NCBI GenBank assembly: GCA_005938025.2
Contig: VCCI02000001.1
Span: 806,001 to 870,000 of the forward strand
From: Inquilinus sp. KBS0705
GTDB lineage: Bacteria > Bacteroidota > Bacteroidia > Sphingobacteriales > Sphingobacteriaceae
DNA: 64,000 bases
Direction: 5' to 3'
A program made the translations under genes and the position numbers. How positions within the stretch are numbered: the first letter of the stretch is position 1; every line of letters begins with the position of its first letter. Below, one piece after another: positions 57,382 to 64,000 of this stretch. The notes beneath the pieces were generated by a model. That model did not search any database, was not told the origin of the DNA, and worked only from the letters and a program-made list of their open reading frames with translations.

Positions 57382-58878
57382 ATGCAAAATTACTTTGTTG
57401 GTATTGATTTAGGCACAGGCAGCACAAAAGCGGTAGCGGTTGACGTTACCGGTAAAGTACTATATACTGCGCAAAAACATTATCCAACACTTAACCCTAA
57501 GCCCGGCCACAGTGTGCAAAACCCATGCCTGATATGGGATGCCTTTGTTTATTGCCTAAACCAAATAACCCAAAAGCTTAGTAACGCACCCGCCGCAGTT
57601 AGCTTTAGTGCTGCTATGCACAGCATTATGCCTGTTAACGAAGCAGGGGAGCCATTAGCTGACGCTATTTTGTGGTCCGACTCGCGTAGTGGGGATATTG
57701 CACAAAGTATACGCGATTCTACACAAGGTGAGGATATTTATCACCACACGGGGACCGCAATATATGCCATGTCGCCTTTGTGCAAGTTGGTTTGGCTGCA
57801 TGTAAACAGCAAAGACCTGTTTGATAGCGCATATAAATTCATATCTGTTAAAGAGTATATATGGTACCGGCTGTTCAATTGCTTTGAGGTAGATTATTCG
57901 ATAGCATCGGCAACCGGACTGTTTGATGTTGTAGCCTTACAATGGTATTTGCCGGCCTGTAAATTGGCCGCTATTGATGCCGGACGATTATCGACGCCCG
58001 TTAATACCGATCATAAACGCTTTTTGCCTGCTGTTAATCCATTGCTGCCGGGTATAACCACACAAACAGCCTTCGTGATTGGTGCCAGCGATGGCTGTTG
58101 TGCTAACCTGGGTGGTAATGCTGTGCGCAACGGTATTGCGGCCTTAACCATTGGTACCAGCGGCGCTGTAAGAGTGGGCAGCGATAAGCCCATTTACAAC
58201 TATAAGGCCATGACCTTTAATTACCTGCTTAATGCTAAAACATTTATATGTGGCGGAGCAGTAAATAATGGCGGAGCCGCAGCAGATTGGCTAATAAAAA
58301 GCTTTTTGAAAATAACCAACGTTACCCCCGAAACCTATGAACAGGTTTTTGCCGAAATATACAGTGTCGCAGCCGGTAGTAATGGCTTAATGTTTTTGCC
58401 GTATTTGTATGCCGAGCGCGCGCCTATATGGGATGCTAAAAGTTCAGGGGCTTTTGTAAATATTAATTTTTCGCACCAGCAGCAGCACTTTTTAAGGGCA
58501 GCCTTAGAGGGTATATGCTTTGCCTTATGGGATGTTTTAAAAGCGGTGGAAGATTCGTCAAGCCTGGTAGAGGAGGTGGTAATAAGCGGCGGCTTTATAT
58601 CGTCGCCGGTTTGGGTGCAGTTGCTGGCCGATGTGCTGGGTAAAAAACTGGTAGTTATGCAAAGCGAAGATGCATCAGCCATCGGCACCATTTACCTGGC
58701 TATGGAAGCGCTGGGCATTAACTACAAAACGATACAAGATAAGGATGCCCAAGACAAGGTTACCATATACCCCGATATGGCCAAACACGACCATTATTTA
58801 CAGTTGTTCCCTGTTTATAAAAAGCTTTATAACGATTTAAAAGACAGTATGCACATGTTGCATACATTAAACCATTAA
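57382..58878 (+). CDS. FGGY-family carbohydrate kinase, gluconokinase-like
   Basis: Phosphorylates a sugar or sugar acid with ATP; 498 residues. The N-terminal ATP motif is VGIDLGTGSTKAVAVD, followed by FSAAMHSIMPVN, which is typical of gluconokinase rather than glycerol or xylulose kinase (family pattern, not proof). The second half has TIGTSGAVRV, FLPYLYAERAPIWDAKSSGAF and the FGGY signature region near EVVISGGFISSPVWVQLLADVLG. No other sugar genes lie nearby. Its stop codon overlaps that of the convergent neighbour by 3 bases. Confidence 0.88.
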   Translation: MQNYFVGIDLGTGSTKAVAVDVTGKVLYTAQKHYPTLNPKPGHSVQNPCLIWDAFVYCLNQITQKLSNAPAAVSFSAAMHSIMPVNEAGEPLADAILWSDSRSGDIAQSIRDSTQGEDIYHHTGTAIYAMSPLCKLVWLHVNSKDLFDSAYKFISVKEYIWYRLFNCFEVDYSIASATGLFDVVALQWYLPACKLAAIDAGRLSTPVNTDHKRFLPAVNPLLPGITTQTAFVIGASDGCCANLGGNAVRNGIAALTIGTSGAVRVGSDKPIYNYKAMTFNYLLNAKTFICGGAVNNGGAAADWLIKSFLKITNVTPETYEQVFAEIYSVAAGSNGLMFLPYLYAERAPIWDAKSSGAFVNINFSHQQQHFLRAALEGICFALWDVLKAVEDSSSLVEEVVISGGFISSPVWVQLLADVLGKKLVVMQSEDASAIGTIYLAMEALGINYKTIQDKDAQDKVTIYPDMAKHDHYLQLFPVYKKLYNDLKDSMHMLHTLNH

Positions 58879-59279
58879 AGTATCATTACACCCGGTTTAT
58901 TCACTACCGGCAGTTTTATAAAGTTTTCATCTACAATACTTTCCGGAAGGAATATAAACTTTTTGTCGAATATCTCGCGGCCGATATAATAGCTCAGCCA
59001 GTACTCATTATTCAGCCCGAATGTTTGCTCATCAATAGGCTCTATCAGCTTAAAAGAGTTGGCACCAACAAGTGGGAACGAGTGGCGTAGAATAGAGGTT
59101 TTTACCTGCTCGCCATTCTTTTCGCCATAGCCTTTTGAGGTGATGAGCACGTTTTCCAGCGGCTCATTTTTAAGGTTGATAAGATATACATACCATACCT
59201 TGCTTTCGACATTTTCGCTTTCAAGCGCTACAGCAATGGCTATGTCTTTTACTATATTTTTAGGGATATCCTTTATCAT
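58875..59279 (-). CDS. Conserved hypothetical protein
   Basis: Unrecognised 134-residue cytoplasmic protein, no signal peptide or membrane helix. It contains alternating strands with KVWYVYLINLKNEPLENVLI, TSKGYGEKNGEQVKTSILRH and YWLSYYIGREIFDKKFIFLP. The pattern of an 'extracellular-like' beta sandwich (LINLKNEPLENVLITSKG) resembles small phenylalanine-rich Bacteroidota proteins often next to topA. It starts 45 bases after the topA stop on the same strand, so it may be the tail of that transcript. Function unknown. Confidence 0.75.
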   Translation of the reverse strand: MIKDIPKNIVKDIAIAVALESENVESKVWYVYLINLKNEPLENVLITSKGYGEKNGEQVKTSILRHSFPLVGANSFKLIEPIDEQTFGLNNEYWLSYYIGREIFDKKFIFLPESIVDENFIKLPVVNKPGVMIL

Positions 59280-59324
59280 GTAGTTGCATTAGTTTAAGTG
59301 CCGGCCGGTAACCGGACCACCAAC

Positions 59325-61727
59325 TTACTTCTTTTTAGCAACGGCCTTTTTCTTAGCAGGGGCTTTTTTGGTTGCTGCCGGTTTTGCGGCTGCTACGGTT
59401 TTGCCAAACCTGCCTTTTTTAGCATCCTTAGGCATGGCATCGGCAAGGGCCTTGCATTCTTCAAAAGTTAGGGTTAGCGGGTCTTTATCCTTTGGTATTT
59501 TAACGTTTAGTTTGCCAAATTCAATATATGGGCCCCACCGCCCGTTTAAAACTTTTACAGTTTCGTCCTCGTCAAAGGCCTTTATCAATCGCTCCGCATC
59601 TTTTTTACGTTTAGCTTCTATCAGTTCAATGGCTTCGGCTTCGGTAACATCAAGCGGGTCTATCTCTTTTGGTAACGATATAAAGGCACTGTTGTGGCTT
59701 ATATATGGCCCAAAACGGCCGATAGCAACCTTCATAACTTTGCCTTCGTATTCGCCTACTACTTTTGGCAGTTTAAACAATTCCAGCGCTTCTTCAAGAG
59801 TAATGGTTTCTATACTCTGGCCGGTGCGCAAGCTGGCGTATAAAGGCTTATCTTCTTTGTTTTCGTCGGTAGCGCTTTCGCCTACCTGTACAAACGGGCC
59901 ATAACGACCAATACGTACCGACATTTTTTTGCCACTGTCCGGGTGTACACCTAATTCACGCTCGCCGGTAGCTTTATTGGCGGTCTCGATGGTGTTTTGT
60001 ACGTCGTTATGAAAAGGATCATAAAAAGTACGCATCATTTTGGTCCAATCCTGTAGGCCCTGCGCTATTTCGTCAAATTGCTTTTCAACACTGGCAGTAA
60101 AGTTAAAATCAACAATACCTTTAAAATGCTGCACCAAAAAGTCGTTTACCACCGCGCCAATATCCGTTGGGAATAATTTGCCACGTTCGGCACCTGTGTT
60201 TTCAGTTTTGGTCTCTTTGGTGATGTTTTCACCTTTTAAGGTCATCACCCTAAAAGCCCTTTGGCGGCCTTCGCGTTCTTCTTTAACCACGTAACCGCGG
60301 TTTTGTATGGTAGATATGGTAGGGGCATAGGTTGATGGACGTCCTATACCTAATTCTTCTAACTTTTTAACCAGGCTTGCCTCAGTATAACGTGCAGGCG
60401 GGCGCGAGAAACGTTCGGTAGCGCTTAATTCCTGCAGGTCTAACACCTGGCCTTTGGTTAATGGCGGCAGTATGGCGTTTTCGCCGTCGGCAGTTTGGTT
60501 GTCTTCGTCTTCGTCGCTGCTTTCCAGGTATACCTTTAAAAAGCCATCAAACTTCATTACCTCACCGTTGGCAACCAATTCTTCTTTACGTGTTGATATA
60601 GCGATCTTTGCAACAGTTTTCTCAAACTGAGCTTCACTCATTTGCGAAGCTATTGCACGTTTCCATATCAGCTCATATAAACGCTTTTCGGAGTTGTCGC
60701 CATCAATGGTATGCTTGCTGAAATAAGTGGGGCGTATAGCTTCGTGGGCCTCTTGCGCGCCCGCGCTTTTAGTTTTATACTTGCGTTGCTGGTGATATTT
60801 ATCGCCATAGGCCGATACTATTTCGCTTGCCGCGGCTTGTAATGCGGTATCAGATAAGTTAACCGAATCTGTACGCATGTAGGTGATATTACCCGATTCG
60901 TATAATTTTTGTGCCACTTGCATGGTACGCGATACCGAGTAGCCCAGTTTACGACTTGCTTCCTGCTGAAGGGTAGAGGTAGTAAATGGTGCAGCCGGCG
61001 AACGCTTGGCAGGCCTGGTCTCTAACGATTTGATATCGAAAATGGCCTTTACACAATCCTGCAAAAACTTTTCGGCATCTTCCTGTTTGGTAAAACGCTC
61101 GGGCAGTTCGGCCTTAAAGGCATTTCTGCCGGTGCCGAATATGGCTACCACTTTAAAAGCGGCTTCCGACTGGAATTTATTTACCTCGCGTTCACGGTCG
61201 ACTATTAACCTTACGGCAACTGATTGTACACGCCCCGCTGATAGCGATGGTTTAACTTTTTTCCATAACACCGGCGATAGTTCAAAACCTACCAGCCTGT
61301 CTAAAACGCGGCGGGCCTGTTGTGCATTTACCAGGTTATAATCTATTTTGCGCGGATTTTCTATCGCGCGCATAATGGCCGGTTTGGTTATCTCGTGGAA
61401 AACAATGCGGCGGGTATCGGGTTCTTTTAAGCCTAATGTTTCAAATAAGTGCCATGATATGGCTTCTCCCTCGCGGTCCTCATCGGATGCGAGCCATACA
61501 ATGTCTGCTTCTTTCGCTAATTTCTTTAACTCGCTTACTATCTGCTTCTTATCTGCAGGTACCTCATATTTTTGGTTGAAATTGTGAGCTATATCAATGG
61601 CGTCTTCTGACTTCACCAGGTCGCGGATATGGCCGTAACTTGATTTTACGGTGAAATCTTTGCCCAGGTAACCTTCGATCGTTTTGGCTTTCGCCGGTGA
61701 TTCAACTATGAGTAAATTTTTAGCCAT
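59325..61727 (-). CDS. topA: DNA topoisomerase I
   Basis: Type IA topoisomerase that relaxes negative supercoils; 800 residues. ATG 61727 (MAKNLLIVESPAKAKTIEGYLG) is used; an in-frame ATG at 61766 would add a sequence not in the family. The Toprim domain has VESPAKA and the DxDxE metal site in ASDEDREGEAISWH. The catalytic Tyr is in GNITYMRTDSVNLS. Three C-terminal zinc-less repeats carry GRYGPFVQ, GRFGPYISH and GRWGPYIEF. The last 25 residues are a Lys/Ala/Pro-rich tail (TKKAPAKKKAVAKKK) that likely aids DNA binding. It is downstream of mnmA on the same strand. Confidence 0.97.
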   Translation of the reverse strand: MAKNLLIVESPAKAKTIEGYLGKDFTVKSSYGHIRDLVKSEDAIDIAHNFNQKYEVPADKKQIVSELKKLAKEADIVWLASDEDREGEAISWHLFETLGLKEPDTRRIVFHEITKPAIMRAIENPRKIDYNLVNAQQARRVLDRLVGFELSPVLWKKVKPSLSAGRVQSVAVRLIVDREREVNKFQSEAAFKVVAIFGTGRNAFKAELPERFTKQEDAEKFLQDCVKAIFDIKSLETRPAKRSPAAPFTTSTLQQEASRKLGYSVSRTMQVAQKLYESGNITYMRTDSVNLSDTALQAAASEIVSAYGDKYHQQRKYKTKSAGAQEAHEAIRPTYFSKHTIDGDNSEKRLYELIWKRAIASQMSEAQFEKTVAKIAISTRKEELVANGEVMKFDGFLKVYLESSDEDEDNQTADGENAILPPLTKGQVLDLQELSATERFSRPPARYTEASLVKKLEELGIGRPSTYAPTISTIQNRGYVVKEEREGRQRAFRVMTLKGENITKETKTENTGAERGKLFPTDIGAVVNDFLVQHFKGIVDFNFTASVEKQFDEIAQGLQDWTKMMRTFYDPFHNDVQNTIETANKATGERELGVHPDSGKKMSVRIGRYGPFVQVGESATDENKEDKPLYASLRTGQSIETITLEEALELFKLPKVVGEYEGKVMKVAIGRFGPYISHNSAFISLPKEIDPLDVTEAEAIELIEAKRKKDAERLIKAFDEDETVKVLNGRWGPYIEFGKLNVKIPKDKDPLTLTFEECKALADAMPKDAKKGRFGKTVAAAKPAATKKAPAKKKAVAKKK

Positions 61728-61916
61728 TAAGCGCTTTGTTTTTTGCAAAGAAAACATAAAATGCATAAGAAACGCAAATTATTTATGCTGTTGAAAAGTT
61801 ACAATGTTTTAAAGTTGTAATGTTTTGGTACTGTACCGTTAAATAAATTAGTATTTGAAGGTTAGCGAAAATTGGAAGATTTCAGCCTTATAACCTTACC
61901 ATATTGCAACGGGGGC

Positions 61917-63005
61917 TTATATCAAAAATCCGCCGCCCAGCAGGTCGTTGCCTTCGTAAAATACAGCAGATTGCCCCGGTGCAATACCCGATACGGCATG
62001 GTCGAAAGACACTTTCATGTGGTCGCTTATTTGCACAATGGTGCTTTGCGCGCCGGCATCTTTATAGCGTATTTTGGTTACGGCTTCAATAGGTTCGTTA
62101 ATATTGGCGTATTTAACCAAATTAAGGTTACGTACCCATGCTTCTTTACGCTCTAATTCTTCGGGCGTGCCTAAAACAACGGTGTTGGTAGCGGGCTCAA
62201 TTTTAGTTACAAACATTGGTTTACCTAATGCAATGCCTAAGCCTTTACGCTGACCTATAGTATAATAAGGATAGCCCTGGTGTTTACCCACTACGGTGCC
62301 ATCTGTCAGCACAAAATTGCCCGGGCCAACACGTTCGTCAAGGTCTTCAACCTTATGCCTTAAAAAGGCCCTGTAGTCGTTATCGGGCACAAAGCATATC
62401 TCGTAGCTTTCGCTTTTGCCGGCTAATTCCAGCTGGCCCATATCAACGGCCATCTGGCGGATCTCGGGTTTAGAGAAACTACCCAGGGGAAATTTAGTAC
62501 GCGACAGGTTTTCCTGCGATACACCCCAAAGTACGTATGATTGATCTTTATTCTCGTCTTTACCCTTTGATATCACATAACGGCCGCTATCTTGTAAGCG
62601 GATGTTGGCATAATGCCCTGTGGCTATAAATTCGCAATCCAGTTTATCGGCACGTTTTAAAAGGGCCTCCCATTTAATGTGGGTGTTACAAAGCACGCAT
62701 GGGTTAGGGGTGCGGCCGGCTAAATACTCGTCAACAAAGTTATCTATTACAAAATCGCCAAACTCGTTGCGTATATCCAGTATATAATGCGGAAAGCCAT
62801 AGCCAACGGCCAGGGCGCGGGCATCATTTATGCTATCTAAGCTACAGCAGCCGGTTTCTTTTGAGCTGCCGCCGCTTGCGGCATAGTCCCAGGTTTTCAT
62901 GGTTAGGCCAATGACCTCATAGCCCTGCTCGTGCAGCATTACTGCCGCTACAGAACTATCAACCCCGCCGCTCATTGCCACTAATATCCTACCGTGCTTA
63001 CTCAT
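61917..63005 (-). CDS. mnmA: tRNA-specific 2-thiouridylase
   Basis: Adds sulfur to the wobble uridine (position 34) of tRNA for Glu, Gln and Lys; 362 residues. P-loop MSGGVDSSVAAVML, the first catalytic Cys in PNPCVLCNTHIKW, the second in YEICFVPDNDYRAFL, and the C-terminal beta-barrel with PGQSAVFYEGNDLLGGGFL. The insert TGCCSLDSINDARA is characteristic of Bacteroidota and other forms. A TATCTTTG box (63014-63021, minus strand) lies 8 bases before ATG 63005, predicting a very short leader. Confidence 0.97.
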   Translation of the reverse strand: MSKHGRILVAMSGGVDSSVAAVMLHEQGYEVIGLTMKTWDYAASGGSSKETGCCSLDSINDARALAVGYGFPHYILDIRNEFGDFVIDNFVDEYLAGRTPNPCVLCNTHIKWEALLKRADKLDCEFIATGHYANIRLQDSGRYVISKGKDENKDQSYVLWGVSQENLSRTKFPLGSFSKPEIRQMAVDMGQLELAGKSESYEICFVPDNDYRAFLRHKVEDLDERVGPGNFVLTDGTVVGKHQGYPYYTIGQRKGLGIALGKPMFVTKIEPATNTVVLGTPEELERKEAWVRNLNLVKYANINEPIEAVTKIRYKDAGAQSTIVQISDHMKVSFDHAVSGIAPGQSAVFYEGNDLLGGGFLI

Positions 63006-63013
63006 ATTGAGCG

Positions 63014-63021
63014 CAAAGATA
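63014..63021 (-). promoter_or_regulatory. Predicted -7 box of mnmA
   Basis: TATCTTTG on the minus strand, 8 bases upstream of the start codon. Confidence 0.5.
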
Positions 63022-63102
63022 AGGTTTTACAGTTTATGGTGTTTATGGCTTGGGTCAGAGGAGGGTAAAATGAGAAGGGGTGAAATATCGAACGCCGAAT
63101 AA

Positions 63103-63170
63103 GAAATGATGAATAATGAAGTGCATTTACACTTCGTTATTGGAATTCTGCATTCATTATTCATTATTTT
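63103..63170. repeat. Imperfect palindromic repeat downstream of proA
   Basis: AATGATGAATAATGAA on the left pairs imperfectly with TTCATTATTCATTATT on the right. The inner hairpin GAAGTG, CATTTA, CACTTC (63118-63135) is perfect. The right end covers the last two codons and stop of proA. Similar AATGAATAATGA repeats are common between Bacteroidota genes; it may also serve as a terminator. Confidence 0.65.
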
Positions 63171-64000
63171 CGTATTTGTCCATTTCCCTTTACTATCCAT
63201 TTATAACTGGTCAGTTCTTCTAAACCCATAGGGCCGCGGGCATGCAGTTTTTGGGTGCTGATGCCAATTTCGGCACCTAAGCCAAACTGGGCACCGTCGG
63301 TAAAGGCGGTTGAGGTATTTACATACACAGCAGCGGCATCAACCCGGTTTAAAAAGGTTTCGATATTCACCTCATCTTCAGATATAATGGCCTCGCTGTG
63401 TTTAGAACTATTTACAGCAATATGCTGTAATGCTTCGAGTAATGAGCTAACCGTTTTTACGGCCATTTTCATGGCTAAAAACTCGGTGCCAAAATGTTCG
63501 GGTTTGGCTTCTTCTAAAAATTCGGCAGGATATAGGCCATCTAAAACCGCATAGGCCGCCTTATCCGCATAAATAAGTACTTGCTTTTTAGCAAGCGGCT
63601 CGGCAATGTGCACCAGGTCACCTAGGCGTTTGCTGTTGATGATAAGGCAATCCAACGCGTTACAAACGCTTACCCGGCGGGTTTTGGCATTATCTATTAT
63701 AGCAATGGCTTTATCTAAATCGCCGGTTTCATCAAAGTAGGTGTGCACAATGCCTGCACCGGTTTCAATCACGGGTACTTTACTGTTAACCCTAACATAA
63801 TTGATTAAACTTTGGCTGCCCCGGGGTATCAACACATCTACATAACCTACCGCGTTTAGTAAAGCCTCGGTAGCTTCGCGCTCAATAGGTAACAGGGTGG
63901 TGGCGTTAACATCAATACCATGCTGCCTTAAAACACCGTGTATAACACTCATAATGGCCCTGTTTGATGCATCAGCATCGCTGCCGCCCTTTAATATGCT
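63164..64000 (-). CDS. proA: Gamma-glutamyl phosphate reductase, 5' end outside window
   Basis: Reduces gamma-glutamyl phosphate to glutamate semialdehyde with NADPH in proline synthesis. The frame is open to the window edge; 278 residues are visible and the N-terminal third is missing. It begins with [14 protein letters not shown], the family's LKGGKEA region. The catalytic Cys is in [13 protein letters not shown], followed by [14 protein letters not shown] and the C-terminal KGNGQIR. proB is not in the window but may lie upstream. Confidence 0.96.
   Translation of the reverse strand, partial: SILKGGSDADASNRAIMSVIHGVLRQHGIDVNATTLLPIEREATEALLNAVGYVDVLIPRGSQSLINYVRVNSKVPVIETGAGIVHTYFDETGDLDKAIAIIDNAKTRRVSVCNALDCLIINSKRLGDLVHIAEPLAKKQVLIYADKAAYAVLDGLYPAEFLEEAKPEHFGTEFLAMKMAVKTVSSLLEALQHIAVNSSKHSEAIISEDEVNIETFLNRVDAAAVYVNTSTAFTDGAQFGLGAEIGISTQKLHARGPMGLEELTSYKWIVKGNGQIRK

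Noticed and set aside
59368..59904. Plus-strand frame of 178 codons opposite topA
   Set aside because: Entirely antisense to the conserved topoisomerase C-terminal repeats.
1..64000. CRISPR arrays, tRNA or rRNA genes, transposase genes, prophage
   Set aside because: No regularly spaced repeats, cloverleaf sequences, transposase or phage structural motifs were seen on either strand.

Overview
The window looks like an ordinary chromosomal stretch from a Bacteroidota member, most likely family Sphingobacteriaceae (Mucilaginibacter/Pedobacter-like; inferred from gene content, not proven). Evidence: promoters of the TAnnTTTG type, few Shine-Dalgarno sequences, a type III glutamine synthetase, an Oar-like TonB-dependent receptor, DUF4468, DUF1080 and DUF4369 proteins, and many genes with MKK-type signal peptides. 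No tRNA, rRNA, insertion sequence with transposase, prophage or CRISPR array was seen. The genes at both edges (a CDF metal transporter at base 1 and proA at base 64000) run out of the window.

Layout. 1-2562: CDF transporter, Nudix hydrolase and bioA, overlapping head to tail. 2635-5845: secreted protein, ComEC-like channel and MerR-type regulator, all on the minus strand. 5846-6735: a gene-free stretch packed with palindromic repeats, including a tandem duplication of the alaS promoter and its first six codons. 6736-9564: alaS, with an AT-rich mosaic middle. 9821-17084: His/Arg-rich secreted protein, gatB with a TlpA-like lipoprotein, an OmpR-type response regulator, a Lys/Ala-rich protein, a pseudouridine synthase and a TPR membrane sensor. 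17086-21814: Rrf2 regulator, SelW-like protein, NrtR-like Nudix regulator with a perfect palindromic operator, carboxylesterase and lpdA. 22141-38051: Oar-like receptor, purM, ClC channel, glutamine synthetase III, porin, DUF4468 protein, TonB, purL with a VOC protein, DUF1080 protein and a dispersed palindrome. 38064-43679: a very large alpha-2-macroglobulin with an intact thioester motif.

43976-57089 is a 13-kb minus-strand exopolysaccharide locus. Read in transcription order it holds a CheY-like regulator, a receiver-like/sugar-transferase fusion, a half-length TolC-like protein, a Wzc-like chain-length protein with degenerate kinase motifs, a tiny membrane protein, an O-antigen polymerase/ligase, a hexapeptide acyltransferase, a flippase, two glycosyltransferases and, last, a free-standing adenylation-carrier-thioesterase (NRPS-like) protein. 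No Wza-type export gene was seen in it. This locus is the best candidate for an undescribed variant system: signalling domains on the initiating transferase, a probably kinase-dead Wzc, a half-size outer-membrane channel and an NRPS-like enzyme are grouped together.

57382-64000 returns to housekeeping genes: an FGGY sugar kinase, a conserved hypothetical protein, topA, mnmA and proA. A recurring theme is a -7 box placed only a few bases before the start codon (MerR gene, purM, pseudouridine synthase, mnmA), which predicts leaderless or nearly leaderless mRNAs.
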